Below, piece by piece: positions 47,101-50,605 of a stretch of 64,000 nt of DNA; the stretch's first letter is position 1, and every line of letters begins with the position of its first letter. The position numbers and the translations under genes were made by a program. The DNA comes from Aplectana chamaeleonis (Eukaryota > Nematoda > Chromadorea > Rhabditida > Cosmocercidae): the NCBI GenBank assembly GCA_029168955.1, contig JAPDOI010000107.1:248001-312000 (forward strand). The letters are read 5' to 3'. The notes under the pieces were generated by a model. That model saw nothing but the letters and a program-made list of their open reading frames with translations. It was not told the DNA's origin and ran no database searches.

Positions 47101-50079
47101 ACGGCCCCGGAGCACTGATGTCACGGCCCCACAGCAGTGACGTCACGGCCCCGGAGCAGCGACGTCGCCCTCCCCCACGGAAAGCGTTGCCGCTCTCCTC
47201 CAAAAATATCCCTTTCTGACAGGGACTCAAAGTCCCCGTCCAGGGCCGGCCCTGTTGGGCCGAATGCGGCTCTCTATGAGGTGAGGCGCCTTTTATACCG
47301 GTTGAGCACGTGATAGATCACAAGAGAAATCACGTCAAATCGGGACAAAACTTGGCGTGAATGACGATGCGTGCGTTTAGCCTACTGTGCCTTTTCTGGC
47401 CTCTATTGTCGTAAACTACCTTCTACGACTTCTTCCCATCTTTTTCCTCTCTTCCTCTCCGGGGAGGGCAGGCGCCGGAGGAGAGCAGGGGCCTCCACTG
47501 AAGCCCCCCTCGGGGGAGGCCTCCGCTGTCGCTCCCCCAAGTCGAAAACTGGCTCTATTTTCCGGCGCTTGCCCCCCCCCCCGCAGAGTCTAAGCACGTC
47601 ACACCGTCACCTCCAGTGCCGGAGATTGTAGGTCGACAGCTGGACCTTCCGGGGTGACAGCAGTTTTTCCGCGCCGACGCTGCCCTTTTTTCGTGTTTTC
47701 AGCAAGTGTGCTTTTAGACGATACCCCAGAGACCTGCTGTTTACATTTGAGTTTGTCTAATAACAAGGCCAATCAGCTAGCTTGATCAACTTACAAGGAT
47801 AGTGATCGACATAGGAAAGAAATGGCATGGAAAACCATACAATACAGGATCATTACACTCCTAACAATAAGTAATACTAGCAATGAAAAGAAGAAAAAGC
47901 AGAATTATTATTCTTGATATTTTATCATCACCCGGTTTTTTCCCTTAATGAAGGCATAGAATCATAGTATTATTAGTTTATTTCAAATGTTTGAGTATAA
48001 GTTTAACTGTCACAAAATGCACCCGCACACTTTACAGCACTGCTAAAAAATTTCATGTGAGTCTAAATACCGCAGACAGAGTAGAGCGATGGCTATGGAC
48101 GTGTTGGTTCTTCTTCGCTATTTGCTGCAGATGAGAGAATCCTCAAACAATGCGCTAAACAATACGTAGAAGAACTTTTCAATATCTTATTATTGTCAGT
48201 AGCCAGTGGGGAGTCAGAACCAACTAGCTCATTCGACGGCGTCAGGATCAGGGATGTGCGGAATTTTCTGTTTTCTGTTTTCTGTTTTCTGCCCATTTTT
48301 GGCCATTTTTTCTGTTTTCTGTAAAAATAGGCAAAAATTGGACAGAAAACAGAAAAAAACGTGTACCTCGATTCGCAGTAGGACAGTCTTAGAAAAAAGT
48401 GGCCGGACTTATCGGAGCTAAGCCAATAGGTTGAGGGTAAGTTTTACCCAGGCTCATCGCAGTCCCCCACGCTAGGCACTTTTATCCCGCTCTGGTGGTT
48501 ATCCGTTAGGGCGCGTGTGGCGTGGTGGGAGGAAGTGGTGGTGTTCGCTGTACACGGTCGGGTTCGATCCTCGCCGAGGTGAACCAACCAACCAACCCTC
48601 CGGGGTCCTTCGATTGGTCACAGATTCATGTAGAGAGATGAAGGCACTCAATGGGAAGTCGGCTGCCCCTGCAAGCCACTAAAAAAGCGTGAAACCCATT
48701 CCTCTGAGAAAATTTGCAGCGTCAGTGCCGGGAAAGTACCGTGATCCTCGACTGTGCTGCGATAGTTCCGCGATAGTGCCGCAGCGGATCCGTGATCAGG
48801 CGATTCTGCTGCCGTGTCCTGAGCCTCGACATCGCCGCGATAGTACCGCAGGGGCTCCGCGTTAGAACCGCGAGGATGCAGCAGCGAACCCGCGTGGAGT
48901 ACGATGTACTTTCCTGTGTGGTAAAACAAAAATGTCGCCGGTTAAATATACCTAATTTGAGGTACATCCCGTATTTCCTTGCGCTCAAAAGCGGAGGTAA
49001 GCTCTGTCCTTATCAGACAAAGGATGAAACGACCGCAAGTGCGAATTTTTGTTCTTACAATTAGGACCCCCCCCCCTAGTTGTCTCCTAATTCTCAAATA
49101 ACTTCATATCAGACATTCTCCCAGAGCCGCTGCGACATTATCGCGAAGCCGAAGCGGTACTGTCTAGTCCCCGCTACGTCTCCGCGGTAGTGCCGCCGCG
49201 ACTCCGCGATAGTGCCGCTCCGGTGCCTGTACGCCCGCGGAGACAACGAGAGGCATGGATCCGCCTGGCGAGGCCACAATAAGCAGCGGTTCGCCCGCAC
49301 CCTTGCTGGCGTACCGCCCGCAGAGGCCTTGAATGCCAGCGGTCAGTCCGCACCTATTGTCCGAGTATACTCTAACGGCACAGGTACGCGGTACGGGCGT
49401 GACTTTCAGCTCTGTGGAGTAGTACAGTCTCTGAACCAGCAGTTATCCCACAATCAGTAACAAAATATGTACACTAAGGAACGGAAATCTAGCTCCGACT
49501 GCACTACGTACTCCTTGCACCAACATACATATGTATTGAGCTTCTAATAGAGTAATCGAGCTTCTTTTACCTGGGAAAGGAAGATTCGATGAACATCTGT
49601 CATCTCATCGCACTTATAATCTGCATTTCTTAAACGTCTATACTTTTTGCTCTGGCCAACTGTAAGGTTTTGAAAATTTAACGAAAGAAGCATAGACCAC
49701 TCGAAAAATGTTGAATGTTTTGAAAAATTTCGTTTAGTGTACGCTGAACACCCTTTATTGATTTTTGGAAATTTTCTGTTTTCTGTTTTCTGCCCATTTT
49801 CGTAGATTTTTTTCTGTTTTCTGTTTTCTGTCAAACTAGATTTTCTGTTTTCTGTTTCCAAAAATATTTTTTCCGCACATCCCTGGTCAGGATCACCCAC
49901 AGCCTTTCGTGCTACTGTTCTAGAGGACACATTGATTCAGACGCGTATAGCTCTTAATTACTCAGAATCGATTTTAGGTTACGCACGATATCAGTCATCC
50001 ACTGGAGAAAAAGCTGCAGCGATTGGAATTCGTTGAGCGAGCTTTCGTCCATTGTGACTACTACTGCGATGGTGATTAG
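2039..50079 (+). CDS. Cation diffusion facilitator (CDF) metal efflux transporter, C-terminal 180 residues, 5 exons over 48 kb
   Basis: CDF proteins export divalent metal (Zn, Mn, Fe) from the cytosol across a membrane using six TM helices and a cytoplasmic C-terminal domain. Exons 2039-2166, 6057-6152, 35607-35735, 35801-35888 and 49978-50079 join in phases 0/2/2/2/0 with GT-AG borders and no stops. The protein carries TM4 (TMLIVGVQTSLKALLSWICF), the TM5 metal motif DxxxD (AMDLRND), TM6 with ADPIGAI, then LVGRRAEQEQLSR, HDPRI, VYHTGEKAFVELHIVMDE, VTHDISHPLEKKLQ and the terminal VERAFVHCDYYCDGD stop. DxxxD rather than HxxxD in TM5 is the Mn-CDF type (family knowledge). TM1-3 are not found and should lie left of the window. 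The introns hold the mobile elements described below. Family is certain; substrate is inferred. Confidence 0.88.
2167..3213. other. CDF intron, first part, no element recognised
   Basis: AT-rich sequence follows the donor at 2167. It includes a direct duplication CTCACTTTCCAATAGT at about 2180-2212. No gene or bounded element was recognised. Confidence 0.5.
3214..3495. mobile_element. GC-rich fold-back element
   Basis: About 80 bp around CCCGAATGAGACTGGCC (3228) is repeated inverted at GGCCTGTCTCATTCGG (3470). The right end abuts TTAA (3492-3495). The left end reads ATAA, a probable decayed TTAA. Confidence 0.6.
3661..4050. mobile_element. Decayed F-like and G-like TTAA elements in tandem
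   Basis: 3661-3905 resembles family F (complete at 15039-15402 and 19486-19840). About 3926-4050 resembles family G, with GGTGCGTTTTT and CTACCCGCGGGCC, ending in TCGTAAACACTGCATTCA. The ends have decayed. Confidence 0.5.
4091..4172 (+). other. Possible isolated coding segment
   Basis: After CTTCATAG, a 27-codon open stretch (DVDAAIAEVKINGKSKRRIK ...) runs to AAG|GTGTTT. It has intron-like borders but no recognised homology and no consistent neighbours. It may be a gene or transposon relic. Confidence 0.2.
4260..4690. repeat. Dispersed repeat L, copy 1
   Basis: Blocks such as GTTCCTCTCAGTGAGG and TTTCTGCTATCATGACC recur, in inverted order, at 31290-31700. No terminal structure was defined. 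Confidence 0.5.
4770..5300. repeat. Cluster of GC-rich fold-backs
   Basis: 5007-5040 (CTAGTGCATACTTCCCGCGA) is inverted at 5089-5124. 5171-5290 is a palindrome centred at 5230 with arms including GCAGCATGCAATGGAGGAG. The several overlapping open frames here are mirror images of the palindrome. Confidence 0.65.
5300..6056. other. CDF intron, no gene recognised
   Basis: Mixed sequence with a duplicated GTCCGC/CGCAATG motif around 5690-5740. It ends at the polypyrimidine acceptor of the exon at 6057. Confidence 0.45.
6057..6152 (+). CDS. CDF transporter exon: TM5 to TM6
   Basis: The acceptor TTTTTTCAG and donor TATG|GTAAGT flank 31 codons (NDVLSRICAVLFAHIGD ... ADPIGAIFL). The first base completes AGA from the previous exon. 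The last two bases, TG, complete TGC with the first base of the exon 29 kb away. Confidence 0.88.
6503..7048 (-). mobile_element. Family D TTAA element (reverse orientation)
   Basis: TTAA-AGGCAGTGGTCGCGCTC at the left and ATCGTGACCACTGCCT-TTAA at the right. It is homologous, inverted, to 19837-20397 and 50606-51151. It shares TTAA 7045-7048 with the adjacent family B copy. No coding capacity. Confidence 0.85.
7501..10185 (-). mobile_element. 5'-truncated non-LTR retrotransposon (Jockey/CR1-like)
   Basis: Flanked by the 13-bp duplication AAACGATTCTTAT (7488-7500 and 10186-10198). The copy is transcribed leftward and begins inside the endonuclease domain. It lacks a poly(A) tail and ends ...GCAAAGTAGAAG. 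Insertion by target-primed reverse transcription is inferred from the duplication and the 5' truncation. Confidence 0.92.
7532..10185 (-). pseudogene. LINE ORF2 fragment: endonuclease C-terminus, reverse transcriptase, CCHC motif
   Basis: Reading leftward, the frame starts in an APE-type endonuclease (AGDFNAH ... SPDIF). It passes one TAA at 9989-9991, then continues open through HIPVFVHL and a complete reverse transcriptase to about 8055. RT signatures are GPDGFSPAILKKLP, LTKAFDTVN, GVPQGGVISPALF and the catalytic AYADD. A frameshift near 8055 moves the frame to LPVKEHCQLQAQQ ... DRLRLLRAEHTKFVRDHL. A second shift near 7715 leads to a zinc knuckle CPDCGSRGHTTEHLFEC and a stop at 7532. The 617-codon uninterrupted part is 7979-9832. 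The element copies itself by nicking DNA and reverse transcribing its RNA. This copy is inactive: N-terminus missing, one nonsense codon, two frameshifts. Confidence 0.92.
10213..10450 (-). mobile_element. Family C TTAA element, truncated
   Basis: TTAA-AGGCAGCGTTCACGACGATC is followed by sequence matching, inverted, the right half of 36110-36547 (for example CAAGCGTTTTGGTGCCCCAGA). Similarity fades near 10450. It shares TTAA 10213-10216 with family B. Confidence 0.75.
10451..10931. other. No gene recognised
   Basis: The sequence CTGCTATTCATCCCCC (10508) recurs in modified form at 17086, suggesting another dispersed repeat. No open frames of note. Confidence 0.4.
10932..11416 (+). mobile_element. 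Family A TTAA element
   Basis: TTAA-AGGCACAGTCCAAGCTCA at the left and GGTTGGACTGTGCCT-TTAA at the right, 485 bp. Closest relatives are 13976-14459, 11959-12441 and 23018-23498. It contains the core CAACTCGTCCACCAT shared with family B, which points to a common ancestor. Confidence 0.88.
11686..12742 (+). mobile_element. Family E TTAA element containing a nested family A
   Basis: The left end TTAA-AGGCAGCGTACGCGC and right end GCGCGGACGCTGCCT-TTAA are inverted copies. The middle is interrupted by a complete family A element with its own TTAA pair (11959-12441). Confidence 0.8.
11959..12441 (+). mobile_element. Family A TTAA element nested in E
   Basis: TTAA-AGGCACAGTCCAACCA to GGTTGGACTGTGTCT-TTAA, 483 bp. 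Both TTAA copies are intact, so this insertion is younger than its host element. Confidence 0.87.
12743..13863. other. No gene; decayed H-like fragment
   Basis: About 12914-13050 (AAGGCAGCGCACACGCTCGC) resembles the ends of family H at 42743. The rest is AT-rich sequence. A 102-codon frame at 13517-13825 is hydrophobic and low-complexity, without recognisable features. Confidence 0.45.
13864..13979 (+). mobile_element. Family G TTAA element
   Basis: TTAA-AGGCAGTGTTTACGATAATC at the left. The right end is CACGAAATCC-TCAA, a decayed TTAA shared with family A. It is homologous, inverted, to 20394-20522. Confidence 0.82.
13976..14459 (+). mobile_element. Family A TTAA element
   Basis: TCAA-AGGCACAGTGCAAGC to GGTTGGACTGTGCCT-TTGA, 484 bp. 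Both flanks carry one substitution from TTAA. It is the second member of a four-element chain. Confidence 0.85.
14456..15042 (+). mobile_element. Family E-like TTAA element
   Basis: TTGA-AGGCACCGTGCGCGCC at the left and TCGCGAACGATGCCT-TTAA at the right. The termini are imperfect inverted copies. It is non-coding and is third in the chain. Confidence 0.7.
15039..15402 (-). mobile_element. Family F TTAA element
   Basis: The left end TTAAGTATCATCCCGCC and right end TCGCGAACACTGCCT-TTAA match 19486-19840 in inverted orientation. A 12-bp duplication TCTTAAGTATCA lies near the left end. It is fourth in the chain. Confidence 0.8.
15403..17111. other. No gene or bounded element recognised
   Basis: Mixed AT-rich sequence. 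The 100-codon minus frame at 16456-16758 has no domain. CCCCAAGT/ACTTGGGG-like motifs near 16930-16960 form a short inverted pair. Confidence 0.45.
17112..17816 (-). mobile_element. Family C TTAA element with nested family B
   Basis: 17112-17238 and 17733-17816 are the two halves of a family C copy, readable against 36110-36547. The interruption is a complete family B element. The outer right end is GTGAACACTGCCT-TTGA. Confidence 0.85.
17239..17732 (+). mobile_element. Family B TTAA element nested in C
   Basis: TTAA-AGGCAATGTCCACGAT to ATCGTGAACACTGCCT-TTAA, 494 bp. Comparison with the uninterrupted C copy (CTTTTCAAGCATGCC) shows that only TTAA was duplicated. Confidence 0.9.
17817..18085 (-). 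mobile_element. Partial A/B-type element
   Basis: GGCCCCTCAAAAA, GTGGACGAGTTGCC and GCTCGCTTATTTGGAGGAATTGAG are the inverted core of family A. The ends are missing. Confidence 0.55.
18086..19001. other. No gene recognised
   Basis: AT-rich sequence with a 90-codon plus frame (18411-18683) that is aromatic-rich but unrecognised. Confidence 0.45.
19002..19489 (-). mobile_element. Family B TTAA element
   Basis: TTAA-AGGCAGTGTTGACGATAAAA to TATCGTGAACGGTGCCT-TTGA, 488 bp. It heads a four-element chain. Confidence 0.86.
19486..19840 (+). mobile_element. Family F TTAA element
   Basis: TTGA-AGGCAGTGTTCACGATGA at the left and GGCGGGCTGATAC-TTAA at the right, 355 bp. It shares both boundary tetranucleotides with its neighbours. 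Confidence 0.83.
19837..20397 (+). mobile_element. Family D TTAA element
   Basis: TTAA-AGGCTGTGGTCACGATGA to TCGCGACCACTGCCT-TTAA, 561 bp. Homologous to 50606-51151. Confidence 0.87.
20394..20522 (-). mobile_element. Family G TTAA element
   Basis: TTAA-AGATTTCGTGTACTTCTGG to TATCGTGAAAACTGCCT-TTAA, 129 bp. Inverted relative to 13864-13979. Confidence 0.83.
20523..21008. other. No gene identified
   Basis: A 71-codon plus frame at 20749-20964 has balanced composition but no domain. The sequence continues across the hAT insertion to 22774, so this was one locus before insertion. Confidence 0.4.
21449..21650. repeat. Degenerate GACGTC minisatellite
   Basis: Four variable copies of a unit like GCTCCAGATGACGTC and AGGACGTCGTG, spaced roughly 45-75 bp. 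Confidence 0.55.
21655..21845. repeat. Fold-back with repeated GTGCGTCGCG flanks
   Basis: GCCTCTTTCAGAGTGCGATCG (first 20 bases are the informative part) is inverted at 21790-21815. GCGTCGCG(T/C)CCTAGAAA occurs on both sides in direct orientation. Confidence 0.55.
23018..23498 (+). mobile_element. Family A TTAA element
   Basis: TTAA-AGGCACAGTCCAAGCTT to GGTTGGACTGTGGCT-TTAA, 481 bp. Closest to 11959-12441 (both have GTAATTTTTGAT(A/G)TTAT). Confidence 0.88.
23499..23902. other. No gene recognised
   Basis: Unremarkable sequence. Overlapping short frames only. Confidence 0.4.
23905..24638. mobile_element. TA-flanked (Tc1/mariner-type) non-autonomous element
   Basis: TA 23903-23904 is followed by CTCCGCCAATGCGTAGCTAG. 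The inverted match CTAGCTGCGCGTTGGCAGAG precedes TA 24639-24640. Internal CTCGCTACAG/CTGTAGCGAG motifs are also inverted. It shares its right TA with the next element. Confidence 0.8.
24641..24778. mobile_element. 138-bp TA-flanked MITE
   Basis: TGGCCCTAGTTATACA at the left and TGTATAACTAGGGCC at the right, between TA 24639-24640 and TA 24779-24780. Confidence 0.82.
24781..25275. other. No gene recognised
   Basis: AT-rich sequence with a 91-codon plus frame (25037-25312) showing no domain. Confidence 0.4.
25924..29354. mobile_element. Nested 3.4-kb element with GGGGCCGGATTCATCAA ends
   Basis: GGGGCCGGATTCATCAA at 25924 is mirrored at TTGATGAATCCGGCCCC ending 29354. Subterminal GGTTGGT/ACCAACC motifs cluster near both ends. 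No target duplication could be fixed. The interior is AT-rich, non-coding, and carries the hairpin array. Confidence 0.65.
27120..27632 (+). repeat. Tandem array of about 113-bp units with a perfect hairpin
   Basis: Five units share GGCAAGGGAGGTAATCCCCG and TTGGCTGCAATTCGGAGTGG. Four carry the hairpin GACGGTGCAGCC-TTC-GGCTGCACCGTC in full or shortened form (27121, 27328, about 27439 and 27551); the second unit lacks it. Some units differ by only one or two bases, so the expansion is recent. Confidence 0.85.
29467..29760. repeat. Two related fold-backs
   Basis: 29470-29545 folds on TGTGGAC...CGGGTCCAC. The block at 29650-29730 repeats CACGAGAGTAGAAT found at 29555. Confidence 0.45.
30213..30387. 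mobile_element. Perfect 61-bp-arm fold-back MITE
   Basis: AGCATGTTGAATTCAGGGCG starts an arm whose exact reverse complement ends at 30387. The spacer is 53 bp. It interrupts the right end of the composite element. TA precedes it, and TG (decayed TA) follows. Confidence 0.85.
30500..30660. repeat. Low-complexity GCTGCT-rich tract
   Basis: Repeats of GCAGCACGTGCTGC-like words. Similar words recur at 45240-45690. Confidence 0.5.
30871..31287. mobile_element. Family A-related fold-back
   Basis: TTGA-AGGCACAGTGCAACATC at the left. About 110 bp (including TATTATAGCCC and CGAGATCTCAATTCG) is inverted at 31190-31287. Here the family A arm has become a long inverted repeat. Confidence 0.7.
31290..31700. 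repeat. Dispersed repeat L, copy 2
   Basis: Shares TTTCTGCTATCATGA (as its complement) and CCTCACTGAGAGGAAC with 4260-4690. Confidence 0.5.
31701..32430. other. CDF intron, no gene recognised
   Basis: A CGCGACTCC/CCGCGACT-rich imperfect repeat occurs at 31740-31900. The rest is AT-rich. Confidence 0.4.
32440..32621 (+). other. Possible first exon of an unidentified gene
   Basis: After CGAAATCCAG, ATG opens 60 codons (MHSSELSDRISRVGRR ... LPVHLRGHLK) ending at AAAG|GTGGTA. Its GC content is higher than its surroundings, which fits coding sequence. A phase-compatible continuation exists after GTTGAG at 33595 (MFLGHSHSLPTEAF, stop near 33652), but this join is speculative. Confidence 0.25.
32622..33783. 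other. CDF intron, AT-rich
   Basis: No bounded element. A 70-codon plus frame at 33551-33763 has some coding flavour but lacks a GT donor. Confidence 0.4.
33784..34296 (-). CDS. Last two exons of an unidentified gene nested in the CDF intron
   Basis: Exon 34144-34296 (acceptor ATTTACTACAG, donor CGAG|GTGTAAG) encodes 50 codons (NRVLVLSPENQDQVDVLQ ... NASTRR) with phase 1 at both ends. Exon 33784-33851 (acceptor CCTTTCGCAG) continues GDMSLSAAALQRPIKDKDPS and stops at TAG. Codon counts are exact: 2+150+1 and 2+66. The tail is hydrophilic and acidic with no recognised domain. The 292-bp intron holds a CAGCAGTTGGGG minisatellite. Upstream exons to the right were not found. It lies antisense within the 29.5-kb CDF intron, so it is a nested gene or a relic of one. 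Confidence 0.55.
33893..34130 (+). repeat. GAGCAGCAGTTGGGGC minisatellite
   Basis: About ten imperfect units of 18-30 bp built on AGCAGCAGTTGGGG. On the minus strand it reads as a Cys/Ser/Leu/Pro-rich frame, which I regard as intronic. Confidence 0.8.
34297..34735. other. CDF intron, no gene recognised
   Basis: AT-rich. Searched on the minus strand for an upstream exon of the nested gene ending in phase 1; none was convincing. Confidence 0.4.
34738..35528. mobile_element. 791-bp near-perfect palindromic element with TA flanks
   Basis: TA 34736-34737, then CAATACCCGCGCTAAGTTTT. The mirror end AAAACTTAGCGCGGGTATTG is followed by TA 35529-35530. The arms run about 361 bp each (34738-35098 and 35168-35528) with scattered mismatches and a 69-bp loop. 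TA flanks suggest Tc1/mariner mobilisation. It ends 78 bp before a CDF exon. Confidence 0.9.
35607..35735 (+). CDS. CDF transporter exon: end of TM6 and linker
   Basis: The acceptor GTCTTTTCAG precedes 42 codons (SMIALSWFRHAV ... LSRILRIAINHDPRI). The donor CCG|GTTGGT leaves CG, completed to CGA by the next exon. A 64-bp intron follows. A 791-bp fold-back ends 78 bp upstream. Confidence 0.87.
35801..35888 (+). CDS. CDF transporter exon: C-terminal domain, first part
   Basis: The acceptor ACTTTTTAG and donor AAG|GTAAAA enclose 29 codons (CLDHLMVYHTGEK ... DERLTLK). This is the beta-strand segment typical of CDF cytoplasmic domains. It ends in phase 0 and joins the exon at 49978. Confidence 0.88.
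36110..36547 (+). mobile_element. Family C TTAA element, complete
   Basis: TTAA-AGGCTGTGTTCACGATGA to ATCGTGAACGCTGCCT-TTAA, 438 bp. It serves as the uninterrupted reference for the split copy at 17112-17816. Confidence 0.87.
36548..36976. other. CDF intron, no gene recognised
   Basis: Includes the small inverted pair CCTTCACCTCT/AGGTGAAGG at 36840. CCTTCACCTCT recurs at 38232. Confidence 0.4.
36977..37566. repeat. Fold-back plus degenerate tandem copies
   Basis: 36977-37139 folds on CCGGTTTTTCGTCCATAACT and its complement. Downstream, weaker copies repeat at about 165-bp intervals (CTGAAATCGGCTG, TTGAAATCGGCTG). Confidence 0.65.
37567..38060 (-). mobile_element. Family B TTAA element
   Basis: TTAA-AGGCAGTGTTCACGATAA to TTATCGTGAACACTGCCT-TTAA, 494 bp, both ends intact. 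Confidence 0.89.
38061..39690. other. CDF intron, no gene or bounded element
   Basis: AT-rich with a G9 tract at about 39532. No supported open frames. Confidence 0.4.
39693..40466. mobile_element. TIR element with CTGCCAATTCGAGACTTGAT ends
   Basis: GCTCTGCCAATTCGAGACTT (39712) is inverted at 40430-40451, with outer GGCCC/GGGCC similarity. The interior repeats GTGAATTT/AAATTCACC words. Part of its interior (GGGCCGGC ... CTTTTATACCGG, 40128-40230) recurs at 47238-47340. Confidence 0.6.
40128..40230. repeat. Dispersed repeat J, copy 1
   Basis: Shares GCCGAATG, TGAGGCG and CTTTTATACCGG with 47238-47340. Confidence 0.55.
40916..41960. repeat. 42-bp minisatellite, about 25 units
   Basis: The unit is close to TCCTGCACACTCCTACTGAGG plus TCCTGCACACATTCTACGACG, forming two related 21-mers. 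Because 42 is a multiple of three and the unit lacks stops, three or more frames stay open on both strands (447 codons minus, 388 plus). It lies in the 14-kb CDF intron, so I read it as non-coding. Confidence 0.85.
42237..42742. repeat. GGAGGCGG tract and dispersed repeat K
   Basis: 42345-42395 is purine-rich (GGAGGTGGAGGCGGAGGAGG). 42459-42490 (ACATACTCAGACGTTCGCTG) is inverted at 46553-46582. Confidence 0.55.
42743..43681. mobile_element. Family H long-TIR fold-back with a nested fold-back
   Basis: Left TTAA-GGGCAGCATACACACTC, right GAGCGTGTACGCTGCC-TTCA. The arms include GCGCCAAAAACCATCCA and its mirror, and continue as AGAGTACGAGAATTAG... on the far side of the nested element. The left arm is interrupted at 42912-43193. 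Confidence 0.85.
42912..43193. mobile_element. Nested fold-back in H
   Basis: TTAA-GGGTCTTTCACAGTCTG to CAGACTGTGAAAGGGGC-TTTAG. The arms share CTGCCGGACGAAGTCGTCCG. Removing it restores the H arm (CCCACCCGTTA|GAGTACGAG). Confidence 0.82.
43820..43924. mobile_element. 105-bp TA-flanked MITE
   Basis: TA 43818-43819, ATGAGACTTTTCGTT ... GGTTGGCGCAAACTCGGTG, mirrored to GTCTCAT and TA 43925-43926. Confidence 0.82.
43927..44632. repeat. Degenerate repeats around CACGAATCTGA
   Basis: Variants of GGTGCTGATCACGAATCTGA occur at 44400, 44570 and 44870, and inverted at 44200 and 44990. An old dispersed or tandem family. Confidence 0.5.
44641..44815. mobile_element. 175-bp hAT-like MITE
   Basis: Exact 8-bp duplication GTATACGG at 44633-44640 and 44816-44823. 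Ends are TATAGTTGTGCACGAACG and TTGTACAGCTATA. The interior is a set of inverted TTCGTTCGAA/AAATTTTT words. Confidence 0.85.
45240..45690. repeat. GCAGCACGTGCTCC repeats
   Basis: Words such as GAGCACGTGCTC, GCAGCACGTGCTCC and AAATTTTGCA(A/G)CACG recur. A 153-codon plus frame (45299-45760) overlaps but has no domain. Confidence 0.5.
46300..46700. repeat. Dispersed repeat K, copy 2
   Basis: GTAGACAACAGCGAACGTC is inverted relative to 42470. GTAGACATCCCGA and CAGCCCGTCGCCCCC also recur between the two loci. Confidence 0.5.
46890..47180. repeat. C-rich minisatellite and G/C hairpin
   Basis: C11-TAT-G10 palindrome near 46917-46942, then units such as TTGAAGCCCCCTGTCACTGC and CCGGAGCACTGATGTCACGG (about 26 bp). 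Confidence 0.75.
47238..47340. repeat. Dispersed repeat J, copy 2
   Basis: Pairs with 40128-40230. The nearby CCGGCGCTTGCCCCCCC motif occurs at 46908 and 47562. Confidence 0.5.
47640..48240. other. CDF intron, no gene recognised
   Basis: AT-rich sequence directly left of a hAT element. No supported open frame. Confidence 0.4.
48249..49885. mobile_element. Non-autonomous hAT element, 1637 bp
   Basis: 8-bp duplication GTCAGGAT at 48241-48248 and 49886-49893. The 15-bp termini CAGGGATGTGCGGAA/TTCCGCACATCCCTG are perfect. Subterminal TTTTCTG repeats (5 or more at each end) resemble hAT transposase binding arrays. There is no transposase. It inserted into the last CDF intron 93 bp before the terminal exon and carries a tRNA-like pol III promoter. 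Confidence 0.94.
48505..48660 (+). repeat. tRNA-derived SINE-like segment
   Basis: An A-box-like TGGCGTGGTGGG (48518) and a B box GGTTCGATCC (48561-48570) have tRNA-like spacing, followed by (AACC)n and an unrelated tail. The cloverleaf is not complete, so it is not called as a tRNA gene. Confidence 0.5.
49978..50079 (+). CDS. CDF transporter terminal exon
   Basis: The acceptor CGATTTTAG is followed by 33 codons (VTHDISHPLEKKL ... VERAFVHCDYYCDGD) and TAG. This is the canonical end of a CDF protein. It lies 14.1 kb after the previous exon and 93 bp after the right end of a hAT element. Confidence 0.88.
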   Translation, partial: VTHDISHPLEKKLQRLEFVERAFVHCDYYCDGD

Positions 50080-50605
50080 TCGGAATGATGGAGTGCTCTC
50101 ATGAGCATAACGTTTGGAAATTATCCAGATCATAAGACAATTCCAATCGAGCTGTTAAAAAGGCTTCTCTTCCGAGCGCCAAGTACGAGGCGATCAGAGC
50201 TTCATCCGCACCGGCTTGTTCTACACATTATTCATAATTCATTTTGTTCACTTCTGAAACTGTGATTGGTCCTATTAGTGTGAAAATTTGAGAACTTTTG
50301 AAATAATGAATTATTCTTCACAAACTCTGTTTTATGACAGAAACAACAACTGAACGAACGCTGGTGAAATTTTTTTTCGCGTGGCTCGACCACACTCCTA
50401 AATAAATAAATAAATATATATTTTTTCTTCACCTCAACTCGTACACCGGTATGCAGGCCTACTCGTCTCACAAAAGATGTCTTGTATGTTCTCGCCCAGT
50501 AAAAAGGTACGCCTATTACTGCCGCAAATGCAGCGCTCAGACGTGCTCGATCCGAAGCATTTAACGACTTGTATACGACTCTGGAGTCATTTATGAATGA
50601 GCAGC
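50080..50605. other. Region after the CDF gene
   Basis: 3' flanking DNA with the AATAAA cluster at 50401. No other gene seen. Confidence 0.4.
50401..50416 (+). terminator. Possible polyadenylation signal of the CDF gene
   Basis: Three overlapping AATAAA hexamers occur about 320 bp after the CDF stop, followed by an AT-rich tract. No other gene end is close by. Simple AT-rich sequence could produce this by chance. Confidence 0.3.

Noticed and set aside
46240..47640. Several 60-143-codon frames in GC-rich DNA
   Set aside because: Composition-driven; overlap minisatellites and dispersed repeats on both strands with no domains.
48206..49980. Plus-strand open reading across the hAT empty site (SQNQLAHSTASG|SPTAFRATVLED)
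   Set aside because: It lies in the last CDF intron directly before the acceptor at 49977; treated as chance openness.
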